Below, one piece after another: positions 30,983 to 40,998 of a DNA stretch of 64,000 nucleotides. The position numbers and the translations under genes are program-made. Position 1 is the first letter of the stretch. Every line of letters starts with the position of its first letter. The notes beneath the pieces were generated by a model. It was not told the DNA's origin. It made no database searches and saw only the letters and a list, made by a program, of their open reading frames with translations. Origin of the DNA: an uncultured Lachnospiraceae bacterium (GTDB taxonomy: Bacteria; Bacillota; Clostridia; Lachnospirales; Lachnospiraceae); NCBI GenBank assembly GCA_947586255.1, contig CANPXP010000003.1, forward strand, positions 47,369 through 111,368, read 5' to 3'.

Positions 30983-32143
30983 ATGACAACAAACGAAAAA
31001 GCTCTGGAACTACATGAAAAGTGGCAGGGAAAGCTGGAAACGGTGTCTAAAACGCCGGTCAAGACAAGAGAAGCTCTCGCCCTCGCCTATACCCCCGGCG
31101 TCGCCGAGCCCTGCAAGGTGATCGCCCAGGATAAGGAGGCTGCCTACACCTACACCTGGAAGTCCAACACGATCGCGGTCGTCTCCGACGGCAGCGCCGT
31201 GCTCGGTCTGGGCAACATCGGCCCCCATGCCGCCATGCCCGTCATGGAAGGCAAGGCCGTCCTGTTCAAAGAGTTCGGCGGCGTCAACGCTGTGCCGATC
31301 TGTCTGGACACGCAGGACACCGAGGAGATCATCAAGGCCGTCACCTACCTTGCCCCCGGCTTCGGCGGCATCAATCTGGAGGATATCAGCGCGCCCCGCT
31401 GCTTCGAGATCGAAGAGCGGCTGAAGGAGACGCTGGATATTCCCGTATTCCACGACGATCAGCACGGCACCGCCATCGTCGTCCTGGCAGGCACGATCAA
31501 CGCCCTGAAGATCGTCGGCAAGAAGAAGGAGGACTGCAGAGTTGTCGTGAACGGCGCGGGCGCGGCCGGCGTAGCCATCACGAAACTGCTCTTAAACTAC
31601 GGCTTTACCGACATCACCATGTGCAACAGGGGCGGCGTCGTCAACAAACAGCGCACGGATCTCAACCCCGTCATGCAGAAGATGACGGACTGCACCAATC
31701 CCCGGCAGATAAGCGGCACGCTGGCCGACGCGATGAAGGGTTCCGACATCTTCATCGGCGTCTCCGCCCCCAATACCGTAACGCGTGATATGGTAGCTTC
31801 CATGAACCGGGACGCTATCCTCTTCGCCATGGCCAACCCCGTACCGGAGATCATGCCGGACGAGGCGAAGGCCGCCGGTGCGAGGATCGTCGGGACGGGC
31901 CGCTCGGACTTCCCGAACCAGATCAACAATGTGGTCGCTTTCCCGGGCATCTTCCGGGGCGCTCTGGAAGGCCGCGCGCCGCAGATCACGGAGGAGATGA
32001 AACTCGCCGCGGCCCTCGCCCTCGCCGACCTCGTGCCGGAAAGCGAGCTGAACGAGGACAACATCATGCCCGAGGCTTTTGATCCGAAGGTTGCCGACGC
32101 CGTGGCGGCGGCAGTCAAGGCTCACATCAGACGACAGGCATGA
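30983..32143 (+). CDS. NAD(P)-dependent malic enzyme
   Basis: Oxidative decarboxylation of malate to pyruvate and CO2. 386 residues, the short bacterial form. [14 protein letters not shown] (tyrosine general acid), [20 protein letters not shown], the metal-binding FHDDQHGTA, the Rossmann [13 protein letters not shown] and ANPVPEI are all present. The start is either the ATG at 30983 (GAGGTG just upstream) or the ATG four codons earlier. Its stop overlaps the next gene in ATGA. Confidence 0.96.
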   Translation: MTTNEKALELHEKWQGKLETVSKTPVKTREALALAYTPGVAEPCKVIAQDKEAAYTYTWKSNTIAVVSDGSAVLGLGNIGPHAAMPVMEGKAVLFKEFGGVNAVPICLDTQDTEEIIKAVTYLAPGFGGINLEDISAPRCFEIEERLKETLDIPVFHDDQHGTAIVVLAGTINALKIVGKKKEDCRVVVNGAGAAGVAITKLLLNYGFTDITMCNRGGVVNKQRTDLNPVMQKMTDCTNPRQISGTLADAMKGSDIFIGVSAPNTVTRDMVASMNRDAILFAMANPVPEIMPDEAKAAGARIVGTGRSDFPNQINNVVAFPGIFRGALEGRAPQITEEMKLAAALALADLVPESELNEDNIMPEAFDPKVADAVAAAVKAHIRRQA

Positions 32144-33078
32144 CCCGCTTCTACTCGCTGAGCGATTACCTGAAGGACACTTACGGCGAAAAAATGTACA
32201 AGATCGCCATCGACGCGGGATTTACCTGTCCCAACCGGGACGGGACGCTGGGCGTCGGCGGCTGCATCTTCTGCAGCGCGGGCGGCAGCGGCGACTACGC
32301 CGTCAGCCGTTCCGGACACCCGGATATCAGGGCGCAGCTTGCCGCCGGGCGGGCGCTGTTCGGCAATAAAACGATGGGACAGCGCTGTATCGCCTACTTT
32401 CAGGCGTACACAAACACTTATGCCCCGCCGCAGCGTCTGCGCGAGCTCTATGCAGAGGCGCTGTGCGAGCCCTCCGTGGCGGGCATCTCCATCGCGACCC
32501 GACCGGACTGCCTGCCGGAAAATGTAATGACCACGCTGGTCAATTTGCGTGAGCAGTTCCCTGACAAGTTTGTCTGGATCGAATTGGGCCTGCAGACAAT
32601 CCACGAGGAAACAGCCGCATTGATCAGGCGCGGATACCCGCTGGAGGTTTATGACAGTTGTGTCGCATCTCTGCAACAGGCACGGATACCGGTCGTCACA
32701 CACATGATTCTGGGTCTGCCGGGCGAATCGAAAGAACATATGTTATCTACTATCGCCCATATCAATAACGTGCGTTCCTGGGGAATTAAATTACAGCTGC
32801 TTCATGTGCTGCGCGGCACCGACCTGGCGACGCTCTACGAGAGCGGACGCTATGAACCGCTGACGCTGGACGCCTACACGGAGCTTGTCATCGCCTGTCT
32901 GGAGCGGTTGTCCCCGGATGTCGTCGTCCACCGGCTGACCGGAGACGGCCCGAAGAAGCTGCTTCTCGCTCCCCTGTGGAGCGCGGACAAGCGAAATGTC
33001 CTCAATACGATCCAACGCACCATGAAGGCGCGCGGCTCCTACCAGGGCCGCTTATACACAGAAAGGCTTCACTCATGA
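32140..33078 (+). CDS. TIGR01212-family radical SAM protein (YtqA-like)
   Basis: 312 residues. The family-specific cluster motif is seen as FTCPNRDGTLGVGGCIFC, with a long gap between the first Cys and the CxxC. QTYTNTYAPPQ-like FQAYTNTYAPP and GLQTIHEETA follow, as in Elp3-like radical SAM enzymes. Substrate unknown; members are suspected of tRNA modification. It overlaps malic enzyme by 4 bases at the start and the DUF4364 gene by 4 bases at the end. Confidence 0.93.
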   Translation: MTRFYSLSDYLKDTYGEKMYKIAIDAGFTCPNRDGTLGVGGCIFCSAGGSGDYAVSRSGHPDIRAQLAAGRALFGNKTMGQRCIAYFQAYTNTYAPPQRLRELYAEALCEPSVAGISIATRPDCLPENVMTTLVNLREQFPDKFVWIELGLQTIHEETAALIRRGYPLEVYDSCVASLQQARIPVVTHMILGLPGESKEHMLSTIAHINNVRSWGIKLQLLHVLRGTDLATLYESGRYEPLTLDAYTELVIACLERLSPDVVVHRLTGDGPKKLLLAPLWSADKRNVLNTIQRTMKARGSYQGRLYTERLHS

Positions 33079-33590
33079 CACAGGATCCGCTGACCCTATA
33101 TAAACTGATTGTTCTCTACATGCTGAATCGGGTTGATTTTCCGCTGACAAAAGCGCAGGTGGGAGATTTTATCTTAGAACGGGAATACACGAATTTTCTG
33201 ACTCTGCAGCAGGCGATCGCCGAGCTCATAGACGCGGGGATGGTGACTGCCAAATCCACCCGCAACCGCACGCATCTGGCGATCACGGAGGAGGGACGCG
33301 CCACGCTCTCCTATTTTCAGAACCGCATAAACGACTCCATCAAGGAGGAGATCGATGCCTTTTTCTCCGAGAATGAGATAGAAATGCGCAACGAAGTCTC
33401 CATTCTGGCCGACTATTACAAATCCGTGTCCGGCGAGTACGAGGCGCAGCTTGTCGCCAAGGAAAAGGACGTCACGGTGCTCGGAATCACTCTGTCCGTC
33501 CCCGACGAGGAAACCGCCGCCGCCATCTGCGCGAACTGGCAGCGGAAAAATCAGGACATCTATCAATATCTGATCAGACAGCTCTTCTAA
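33075..33590 (+). CDS. DUF4364 family protein
   Basis: 171 residues starting MTQDPLTLYKLIVLYMLNRV. Residues 1-80 form a winged-helix fold (LTKAQVGDFILEREYTNFLT, then LIDAGMVTAKSTRNRTHLAI), and the C-terminal half is a helix plus sheet. The family is widespread in Clostridia and is thought to be regulatory from its fold. The ATG overlaps the radical SAM stop (ATGA at 33075-33078). Its stop overlaps the convergent DUF5722 gene by 4 bases. Confidence 0.88.
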   Translation: MTQDPLTLYKLIVLYMLNRVDFPLTKAQVGDFILEREYTNFLTLQQAIAELIDAGMVTAKSTRNRTHLAITEEGRATLSYFQNRINDSIKEEIDAFFSENEIEMRNEVSILADYYKSVSGEYEAQLVAKEKDVTVLGITLSVPDEETAAAICANWQRKNQDIYQYLIRQLF

Positions 33591-35698
33591 TGCTTCGAGA
33601 TAATTTCACCCCAGCTGCCAACCCCAATCACGCGCAGCGCAAAATCCGTGTACTGGGCCGACTGCGCCGTATCCACATACTTGAACGCGTCATAGATGGA
33701 CTTGCGACCGCCGCCCTGCGTGTTGATGCCGAGGGCCAGCCCCTGCGCCACCTCTTCCGACGCGTCCGTCTCGCGTGAGAACAGCATATTGTCAATATAC
33801 TGATTCGCCTCTATCACCTTATAGGCATACACGAAGGAGGCCGCCTGCAGATCCTGTCCGGCGCTGGACGTGTAGCCCATCTCACTCAGCGTCACATGCC
33901 GCACCTGTCCGGCATCCGTCAAAAGTTCTTCCTTCTGCAGGTAATCCGTCAGCACATGAATATTTTTGATGGTGATCACCGGGCTCGTCTCGGAATCCAG
34001 CACGTAGGAACTCGCCTTGCCGCTGGTGCTCCATGCCTTGGCGCTGGTAAGCGGATAATTGTACGGGTGATAGCCGACACCCCAGTTGATATTGCCGCCC
34101 GCCTTGATATTGCGGTTGAACTCGTCCAGAATCTCCTTCGCGGAATAGCCGCCCGTCGAGTACAGGTTTTTGCCCCACTGCTGGTCCAGGGAGATATACA
34201 CGATAGCGTTGCTGTTCACGCTGACAATGGCGTTATAGAAGACGCGGAAGGCTTTGGCATACTCCTCCACATAGCTCGCCGTATCCATATATTCTATGTA
34301 ATTCCACTCGTTTCTGGCATTGATCTCATTGCCGATCACCCAGCTGGATACTCTGCCGTGGACTCCGTCGCTGTAGCGGTTCGCCAGGAAAGAGCCGATC
34401 GCCGCCAGATATTCCGTCCCCGCCTCGTCCGTCGCGTTGAACGCATAGTAGGGTGCCCGCCCGCCGGAGCGCGCCTTCGGATGAATCAGCTGCATATAGC
34501 CGGGATTGAGATCATTCAGAATAATGGCCGTAATGCTGATCCCCTTGTTCGTCAGCGTGGAGAACACATAGTCATACTCCGCGATGATCTGTCCGTTGAA
34601 CGCATAGCTTCTGCCGTTGTATGTATAGTAGACCGTCGGGTAATAAGCGTCGCTCGTGTTGCCCATGATCCTGCTCAGCGGAATATTGTACGCGGCGTGC
34701 TTCACGCCGAGATCGTCCAGCTCCGATCCGCGCAGCTTATCCGGATCAACTAACAGTCCCTTCTTGGAGGATGTGTTGATCGGCAGGCTGCACTTCGCGA
34801 TCGCCTCCGGATTCGTGATGTAGCGCGGTTTGCTGATCGGCATAAACTCGCCGTCCTTCTTGATTGCGACGACGAATTTGGAGAACAGTCTGGAAGCGGC
34901 GGAATTGTAATTGAGGTTCACCGAAAAAGTCAGATCGACGTCCTTCAGCGCCTCTTCAATATACTCGTCGCCGGAAATTCCTTTCTCGTACGTCTTCTCC
35001 GCAAAGAGATAATAATAATTGTCGTCGCTGGCGGCAAGTCCGCTCGCAGACATAACCACATTCACCTTGCCCGTCTTGCCGTCGATCAGGCAGCTCTCGA
35101 TCGTGGCAAACTCCTCCGCGTTCTCGGCTGTCAGCTCCACCTGTGGCGGTCTGGCATGCACGCCGTCGATGAGCAGACGCGAGGCGTCCGACAGCGCCTT
35201 GGCCGTATCCTTGCCGGCGTTCTGCCGCACATGCTCCTTCCGCTTGCGCAGGAGCATATTTTCCGTCATCTCCACCGCCTGCGTGTGCACCATGGCCTCC
35301 ACTGCCTGCCGTTGCGCGGTCAGCCTCATCAGATATGCGCGGATGCCCAAAAAGCTTCCTATCCCGACAAGCACCGCAGCAGCTGCCGCTGCGGCCGCGA
35401 TGCCGCTGCGCTTCCTTCTTCTTCGTCTGAGGACCTCCTTCGGCTCCTCGGGTCTCTCCTCGATGGTATAGGTTTCCTCCACCGTGATGGTTCGCTCCAC
35501 GCTGCCCTGATCGTTCACCGTCACGGATTCCTCCATCTTCACGGCTTCCTCGAGCACCGTACCCCTGCGCTTCTGCTCCCGAAGTCTCGCCTTGTCCTCC
35601 TTAAGCTGTTGTTTGAGACGGCGCTTCCTGGCCTTGGCCTTCTTCTTGTTGGCCGCCACCTTCTCCTTATCAATCACGCGTTTCCTTCGCTTTTTCAT
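33587..35698 (-). CDS. Membrane-anchored DUF5722 protein (glycosidase-like barrel)
   Basis: 703 residues. An extremely basic first 45 residues (KKK/RKRR), an acidic stretch, another basic cluster, and one membrane helix (GIAAAAAAAAVLVGIGSFLG, about 98-118). The extracellular part (about 190-700) is a DUF5722 domain: IGNEINARNEW and VTLSEMGYTSS place two Glu residues at the ends of strands as in clan A glycoside hydrolases, and WGVGYHPYNYPL fits a barrel. A secreted, cell-bound polysaccharide enzyme is plausible. Its start overlaps the rarA 3' end by 29 bases. Confidence 0.85.
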   Translation of the reverse strand: MKKRRKRVIDKEKVAANKKKAKARKRRLKQQLKEDKARLREQKRRGTVLEEAVKMEESVTVNDQGSVERTITVEETYTIEERPEEPKEVLRRRRRKRSGIAAAAAAAAVLVGIGSFLGIRAYLMRLTAQRQAVEAMVHTQAVEMTENMLLRKRKEHVRQNAGKDTAKALSDASRLLIDGVHARPPQVELTAENAEEFATIESCLIDGKTGKVNVVMSASGLAASDDNYYYLFAEKTYEKGISGDEYIEEALKDVDLTFSVNLNYNSAASRLFSKFVVAIKKDGEFMPISKPRYITNPEAIAKCSLPINTSSKKGLLVDPDKLRGSELDDLGVKHAAYNIPLSRIMGNTSDAYYPTVYYTYNGRSYAFNGQIIAEYDYVFSTLTNKGISITAIILNDLNPGYMQLIHPKARSGGRAPYYAFNATDEAGTEYLAAIGSFLANRYSDGVHGRVSSWVIGNEINARNEWNYIEYMDTASYVEEYAKAFRVFYNAIVSVNSNAIVYISLDQQWGKNLYSTGGYSAKEILDEFNRNIKAGGNINWGVGYHPYNYPLTSAKAWSTSGKASSYVLDSETSPVITIKNIHVLTDYLQKEELLTDAGQVRHVTLSEMGYTSSAGQDLQAASFVYAYKVIEANQYIDNMLFSRETDASEEVAQGLALGINTQGGGRKSIYDAFKYVDTAQSAQYTDFALRVIGVGSWGEIISKH

Positions 35699-37022
35699 GT
35701 ACCGCTTCTTCCTTTATACGCTTCATATGCTCCCTGATCTTCGCCTCATAGCCGTTGCCGGTAGGCTTATAGAACTCTTTCCCGCTCAGCTCATAGGGAA
35801 GGTACTGTTGTTCCACATAATGGTTCGGATAATCGTGCGCATACTTATATCCCGTGCCGCGCCCCAGCTTCTGTGCGCCCTTATAGTGCGCGTCCTGCAG
35901 ATGTGCGGGGATCGGCAGCTCTCCCGTCTGCCGCACTGTCTCCATAGCCAGAGACACCGCCGCGCAGCTTGCGTTGCTCTTCGGCGCGCACGCCACATAG
36001 GCCGCCGCCTGCGACAGGATGATCTGCGCCTCCGGCATACCGACGCGCTCCGCCGCCAGCGATGCGCTGACCGCTACATTTAACGCCATCGGGTCCGCAT
36101 TGCCCACGTCCTCCGATGCGCAGATCATGATCCGTCTCGCAATAAAAGTCACGCTCTCTCCCGCATACAGCATACGGCTCAGATAGTAGACCGCCGCATC
36201 AGGATCCGACCCGCGCATGCTCTTGATAAAAGCAGAGATTGTGTCATAGTGGTTGTCCCCCGCCTTATCGTAACGTAACATGCGTTTTTGTATACATTCC
36301 TGCGCCACTTCCAGCGTGATGTGGATTTTGCCGTCCTCACTTCTGTCCGTCGTCATAACGCCCAGCTCCACGGCATTCAGCGCGTGTCTGGCGTCCCCTC
36401 CTGACAGATCCGCAAGGAAATCCGCCGCCGCGTCGTCAATGGCGGCGTCGAAAGCGCCCATTCCCTTTTCCCTGTCATATACGGCGCGCAGGATCAGTTC
36501 TCTGATTTCCTCTTTCGATAATGGGTGTAATTCAAATATGACGGAGCGCGAGATCAGTGCCGCGTTCACTTCAAAATAAGGATTTTCCGTGGTTGCACCA
36601 ATCAGAATCAGCGTGCCGTCCTCCACGAACGGAAGCAGATAGTCCTGCTGTCCCTTATTAAAACGATGAATCTCGTCGATAAACAGAATCGTCTTGCGGC
36701 CGTACATGCCGCGCAGCTCCTGCGCTTCGGCCACGACCTCCTCCATATCCTTCTTGCCCGCCGCCGTGGCGTTAATCTGCTTAAATTCCGCGCTGGTCGT
36801 GTTCGCAATCACCCTTGCCAGCGTGGTCTTGCCCGTTCCAGGCGGCCCATAGAAAATGACGGAACTCAGCTTATCCGCCTTGATGGCCCGGTAGAGCAGC
36901 TTGTCCTTGCCGATAATATGCTGCTGCCCGACAACCTCTTCCAGCGTGGACGGCCTGAGTCTGGCTGCCAGAGGCGCCTCTTTTTCCTGATTTGCATTCC
37001 GCATATATTCAAACAGATCCAT
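35670..37022 (-). CDS. rarA: Replication-associated recombination protein A
   Basis: AAA+ clamp-loader-like ATPase (RarA/MgsA) acting at stalled replication forks. 450 residues. Walker A FYGPPGTGKTTLARVIA near 53-62, Walker B LFIDEIHRFNKGQQD, sensor GATTENPYFEVN, and the C-terminal tetramerisation region ending in the typical YKYAHDYPNHYVEQQYLP. Start at MDLFEYMRN. It has its own promoter and overlaps the next gene by 29 bases. Confidence 0.97.
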   Translation of the reverse strand: MDLFEYMRNANQEKEAPLAARLRPSTLEEVVGQQHIIGKDKLLYRAIKADKLSSVIFYGPPGTGKTTLARVIANTTSAEFKQINATAAGKKDMEEVVAEAQELRGMYGRKTILFIDEIHRFNKGQQDYLLPFVEDGTLILIGATTENPYFEVNAALISRSVIFELHPLSKEEIRELILRAVYDREKGMGAFDAAIDDAAADFLADLSGGDARHALNAVELGVMTTDRSEDGKIHITLEVAQECIQKRMLRYDKAGDNHYDTISAFIKSMRGSDPDAAVYYLSRMLYAGESVTFIARRIMICASEDVGNADPMALNVAVSASLAAERVGMPEAQIILSQAAAYVACAPKSNASCAAVSLAMETVRQTGELPIPAHLQDAHYKGAQKLGRGTGYKYAHDYPNHYVEQQYLPYELSGKEFYKPTGNGYEAKIREHMKRIKEEAVHEKAKETRD

Positions 37023-37080
37023 TCCGCCGCGCCGCCTCCAGAGCGCTTCTGCCGCCCGCCTTAAAAGTGTAATCTAAAAT

Positions 37081-37109
37081 ATTATACTACTTCTTGAAAA
37101 ATTGTGCAA
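37081..37109 (-). promoter_or_regulatory. Predicted promoter of rarA
   Basis: TTGCAC (37104-37109) and a perfect TATAAT (37081-37086) on the minus strand, 17 bases apart, directly behind the stop of the aldo/keto reductase. Confidence 0.75.
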
Positions 37110-38231
37110 TCACCTTTCCGTTTTCCGCTCATACAGGTCCGCAAACGCCTCCAGATTCCGCCTGATCTCGATGTGCTGCGGACAGATGCCCTCACACTTC
37201 CCGCACTTGATGCAGTCCGACGCCCGCCCGTGATTCATGGAATACCGCTCATAGTACATATTGGTCTTTTTGCCGGTGGCGGTGTACATATTGTACAGGC
37301 CGAAATAGCCCGGGATATTGATGTTCTTCGGACATTCCTCCATACAGTAACGGCAGTTCGTGCAGGGCACGACGTCGCGGTTCATGATTTCGGCGACGCG
37401 CGCAAGCATCCCTCGCTCCGCCTTGTCAAGCGGCCGAAATTCCTGCATACAGGAGGTGTTGTCGATCACCTGGTCCAGAGTGCTCATGCCGCTCAGCACC
37501 ATAAAGCAGTTCTCCAGCGAAGCCGCGTATCGGATCGCATAGGAGGCCGGAGAACCGGCCGCGCCGCACCTTGTCAGCTCCGCCTGCGCCTCCGCGGAGA
37601 GTTTCGCCAGACTTCCGCCCTTCACAGGCTCCATGACGACGACCGGCTTACCGTGCCGGCAGGCCGTCTCATAGCAGGCGCCCGACTGAATCGCCGCGCT
37701 GTCCCAGTCCAGATAATTGATCTGCAGCTGCACGAAGTCTATCTCGGGATAACGCGTCAGGATCTCGTCCAGAAGCTGCGCGTCGTCATGGTAGGAAAAA
37801 CCGATCTGCCTCGCAAGCCCCTGCTCCTTCAGCTTATACAAAAACTCAAAGCCGCCGTATTTCAGCGTGTTGACATAGCGCTCCCTGCCCATATTGTGGA
37901 GCAGATAATAATCGAAATAGGAAACGCCGCAGCGCGCAAGCTGCTCTTCAAAGTAGCGCGGATACTCGTCCGTCCCCCGCACCCGCAGAATCGGCATCTT
38001 GTCCGCCAGCAAATACTTCTCCCGCGGATATCTGTCCGTGAGGCAGCGTTTGACCGCCCGCTCCGACTGCTCCCCATGATAGGGATAAGCCGTGTCAAAA
38101 TAGACGAACCCACGCTCCAAAAAGCAATCCACCATGCGGCACAGCTGTTCGTAATCGATGCTCTTCACATCATCCGGATCCGTCAGCGGCAGCCGCATCG
38201 TCCCAAAGCCCAGTTTTTTCATATTTTTCAC
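37110..38231 (-). CDS. Aldo/keto reductase with C-terminal ferredoxin domain
   Basis: 373 residues. An AKR barrel (GFGTMRLPL, then FDTAYPYHGEQSE with the catalytic Tyr, and VVMEPVKGGSLAKL) is followed by a region with two four-Cys motifs (CTNCRYCMEECP and CIKCGKCEGICP) for two [4Fe-4S] clusters. This fused type is common in anaerobes; substrate unknown. Start set at GTG 38231 because GGAGGG lies 6 bases upstream; the ATG three codons later is too far from it. A paralogue lies at 53.4-54.6 kb. Confidence 0.93.
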   Translation of the reverse strand: MKNMKKLGFGTMRLPLTDPDDVKSIDYEQLCRMVDCFLERGFVYFDTAYPYHGEQSERAVKRCLTDRYPREKYLLADKMPILRVRGTDEYPRYFEEQLARCGVSYFDYYLLHNMGRERYVNTLKYGGFEFLYKLKEQGLARQIGFSYHDDAQLLDEILTRYPEIDFVQLQINYLDWDSAAIQSGACYETACRHGKPVVVMEPVKGGSLAKLSAEAQAELTRCGAAGSPASYAIRYAASLENCFMVLSGMSTLDQVIDNTSCMQEFRPLDKAERGMLARVAEIMNRDVVPCTNCRYCMEECPKNINIPGYFGLYNMYTATGKKTNMYYERYSMNHGRASDCIKCGKCEGICPQHIEIRRNLEAFADLYERKTER

Positions 38232-38276
38232 ACCGGTCCCTCCATTCTTTCTCATCCGCCTTGACCCTATTTTTAT

Positions 38277-38306
38277 ATTATAATACGCCGGCCAAGGCAA
38301 TGTAAA
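38277..38306 (-). promoter_or_regulatory. Predicted promoter of the aldo/keto reductase
   Basis: TTTACA (38301-38306) and TATAAT (38277-38282) on the minus strand with an 18-base spacer, about 40 bases before the GTG start. Confidence 0.6.
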
Positions 38307-38341
38307 GCCAACACCCTCCGCGCAATCCCTGCGGCCGGCGC

Positions 38342-39031
38342 TCAGTCTAAGAGCAGCTCCTCCACCGTCACGAACTCATAGCCCTGCGCCTGCAGATCAT
38401 CAATGATCCTGAGGGCCGCCGTCACGGTCGTCTTGTACTCGTCGTGCAAAAGAATGATCGCGTTCTCCTTCGCCCTGCTCTCGACCGCGCGCACGATACT
38501 GTCCGCGTTTTGGGTGCTCCAGTCCAGCGGATCAATCGTCCACAGCACCGGAAGCATATTCAGCTCCCGCTCGAATTTCTTGTCCCACGTGCCGTAGGGC
38601 GGGCGCACATACTGTATCTCCCGCCCGGTCAATTCCTCGAGAAGCAGACTCGTTTTTATTAATTCCTGTTTAAATTTTTCACTATTGCTTTGGCTGAGCT
38701 GAATATGGCTGTAGGTGTGGTTGCCGACCAGATGCCCCTCCCCGCTCATGCGCCTGATCAGCTCAGGATACTGCGCCGCGTTCTCACCCAGCACGAAAAA
38801 GCTCGCCTTCGCTCCCCTCTCCTTCAGCCCGTCCAGAAGCTGTTCGGTGTAGTACGGGTGCGGACCGTCGTCGAAGGTGAGCGCAATCTTCTTCGCCTCC
38901 GCCGCGCGGCCCGTCACCGCGGCCGTCCAACCCTCGCGCTCCGCGATTCCCAGCACACATAAAGCAAAAAAGACAGCCAGTAAAACCGCCGTCTTTCGTT
39001 CCATAACACCATCATATATTCTCTTACGCAT
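38342..39031 (-). CDS. Polysaccharide deacetylase (NodB domain)
   Basis: 229 residues. A membrane/signal helix at about 10-28, then the NodB domain with all motifs: TFDDGPHPYYTEQLL (catalytic Asp and metal Asp), HTYSHIQLS (two metal His), RPPYG, and LLHDEY. It removes N-acetyl groups from peptidoglycan or another wall glycan outside the membrane. Start at MRKRIYDG (39031), with GAGGCG upstream. Same direction as its neighbours but well separated from them. Confidence 0.94.
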   Translation of the reverse strand: MRKRIYDGVMERKTAVLLAVFFALCVLGIAEREGWTAAVTGRAAEAKKIALTFDDGPHPYYTEQLLDGLKERGAKASFFVLGENAAQYPELIRRMSGEGHLVGNHTYSHIQLSQSNSEKFKQELIKTSLLLEELTGREIQYVRPPYGTWDKKFERELNMLPVLWTIDPLDWSTQNADSIVRAVESRAKENAIILLHDEYKTTVTAALRIIDDLQAQGYEFVTVEELLLD

Positions 39032-39273
39032 ACCGATACGCCTCTGCCCGCCCATCGATAACGCCTGTGATTTTATATACCGTCCGGCGCATCATGGTCT
39101 TTGCATAAATATATGCAGGCCGCACGCATATCAGAAGCGTCCGCCGCCAGAAAACAGTGACCGGCCTGTCTCAATCAATCCCCGGTCCTCAGTTTTCCAC
39201 ATGGTTTAATCGAAATTAAACCAGCCCTTTTTATGTGGATATCTCTGCTTTTTCAAGTGATAACCCTGCCCGC

Positions 39274-40998
39274 CTAGGAGATACGCAGATCCATAGAGCG
39301 GATATACAGCGCCTCAAATTCCTCCTGCGCCGCCAGATTGAGACTCTCTATAGGAGAAAGACGCTGCTCCAGAACAGCCTTGTCGATTCTGCCAAGCCAA
39401 AGATCCCTCCCCAGCAGGTATGCGCCCCCGAGGGACGTATTGCCCACCGCGCGCACGCTGCCCCGCATACGCTCCGGCAGCAGACCGATCCGGAATGCCG
39501 CCTCCACATCGAGATAATAGCCGAAGCCGCCTGCCAGATACACCTGTACATCTTCCGGCTCTCCCATGCGCCGCCAGAGGATCTCCACACCCGCGCGCAC
39601 GGCGGCCTTCGCCATCTGGATCGCGCGGACATCCGCCTGAGTTATGTGGAGAAGCGGAGCGGAACCGTCCCGCCGCAGCGTCACTCCTTCCGTAAAATAA
39701 GGCTCTGCCAGCAGGCCTCTCTCATCCGCGATACCCGCCTGCAGCAGCGCGGCCACGCTGGCAATCATATCGCTCCCCGCGATACCTGCCCCCGCGCCGC
39801 CCTCAAAAGCCGGCCCCGCCGCTGTCGCCGTGACGATCATGCGCCTGCCGTCCGTGATCGCCATCTCTCCGTTGGTCCCCAGGTCGATGAGAAGACGCAC
39901 CGGCTGTGCGTTCCCGGCTGCATCGCTCCTCCCGGCGGCGCAGCGCCCGCTCTGCTCGGCGGCCGCTGTCTTTTCCTGACACCGGAACGAGTCATCAGGC
40001 TGCCGCTCCGGCAGCATCCCGCAGGCGTACAGCCCGGCCACGATGTCGCCGCCCACAAAAGCGCTGATCACAGGCGCGATATAAACCGGGAAATCCCATC
40101 CCTCATGGGAATACGTCTGCAGACCGCTCTCCACCGGCGTAAAAGGGCTGCGCCCCAACGCGTGCACATCGTGTCCCATCAGCAGATGCTCCATCGCGGT
40201 GTTTCCCGCAATGCACATACACCGTATCGTTGTTCCATATCCCTGAAACCGCGCCGCGCCGTCCTCCAGCGCTTCCATCGCCAGCCGGCGCAGCTCCTCC
40301 CCGGAGCCCTCGCAGGCCGCCTGTATCCTGGAAAGCACGTCCGCCCCATAGCAGCGCTGAGGATTCAGTCCGCACCAGGTGTCCAGAATCCGCCCCGAGT
40401 CCGCCTCCACAAGCCGCATCGCAATCGTCGTGGTGCCCAGATCCACCGCGATAACCGCACCGGCGGCATTCTCACGCTCCGCTTCCGCCATTTTATTTCG
40501 CGCGTTATTTTTTTCTGTTTCCGGCGTGTTTCCAAACGAGCGTTTTTCTATGTCGTTCGATTTCGTAACGATCGGTTTTTGTTTTTTGGTTTTTGAATTC
40601 TTTTGACTTATTTGGTCATTATTTCCCGTCACCTCTATCATGTCCGTTATAACGGTCGTCTCAGGCGCGTCCCGGAAGGCCAGCGCGATCGTGCAGTCCC
40701 CCTTCGGCCTCGCCAGACAGGCCAGACGATATCCCAGCCGCAGCTCCTCCGCCTCCATCACGCTTCGCTCCAGCGGTGTGGGGACAGTCGCGCCCTTCAG
40801 AAAACGGACGCGGCATCTGCCGCAGTCGCCTCTTCCCCCGCAGAAGCTGCCGCGCATCAGGTGATTTTGCAGCAGAGTTGACAGGAGCGTCGCAGATGAA
40901 TCGTGTGTCAGCACGACAGATTTTCCGTCGAAATCGTCCACCGCGTTATCTGATTTATCGTTTTCTGATACGATCGTTATTTTAATTTGCTCAGACAA
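39274..40998 (-). CDS. [2Fe-2S] ferredoxin-ASKHA protein (RACo-like, DUF4445)
   Basis: 574 residues from TTG 40998. Residues about 20-110 are a plant-type [2Fe-2S] domain with FCGGRGDCGRC and a fourth Cys in YRLACLA. A Lys/Asn-rich linker follows, AT-rich at DNA level. The rest is the ASKHA ATPase of corrinoid reductive activators (AVDLGTTTIAMRLV, CIAGNTAMEHLL, LLIDLGTNGEMA, YLAGGFGYY). RACo proteins use ATP to re-reduce Co(II) corrinoid proteins of methyltransferase systems. No corrinoid protein or methyltransferase is adjacent. AAGGAG lies 9 bases before the TTG, which overlaps the DUF4250 gene by 8 bases. Confidence 0.88.
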   Translation of the reverse strand: MSEQIKITIVSENDKSDNAVDDFDGKSVVLTHDSSATLLSTLLQNHLMRGSFCGGRGDCGRCRVRFLKGATVPTPLERSVMEAEELRLGYRLACLARPKGDCTIALAFRDAPETTVITDMIEVTGNNDQISQKNSKTKKQKPIVTKSNDIEKRSFGNTPETEKNNARNKMAEAERENAAGAVIAVDLGTTTIAMRLVEADSGRILDTWCGLNPQRCYGADVLSRIQAACEGSGEELRRLAMEALEDGAARFQGYGTTIRCMCIAGNTAMEHLLMGHDVHALGRSPFTPVESGLQTYSHEGWDFPVYIAPVISAFVGGDIVAGLYACGMLPERQPDDSFRCQEKTAAAEQSGRCAAGRSDAAGNAQPVRLLIDLGTNGEMAITDGRRMIVTATAAGPAFEGGAGAGIAGSDMIASVAALLQAGIADERGLLAEPYFTEGVTLRRDGSAPLLHITQADVRAIQMAKAAVRAGVEILWRRMGEPEDVQVYLAGGFGYYLDVEAAFRIGLLPERMRGSVRAVGNTSLGGAYLLGRDLWLGRIDKAVLEQRLSPIESLNLAAQEEFEALYIRSMDLRIS

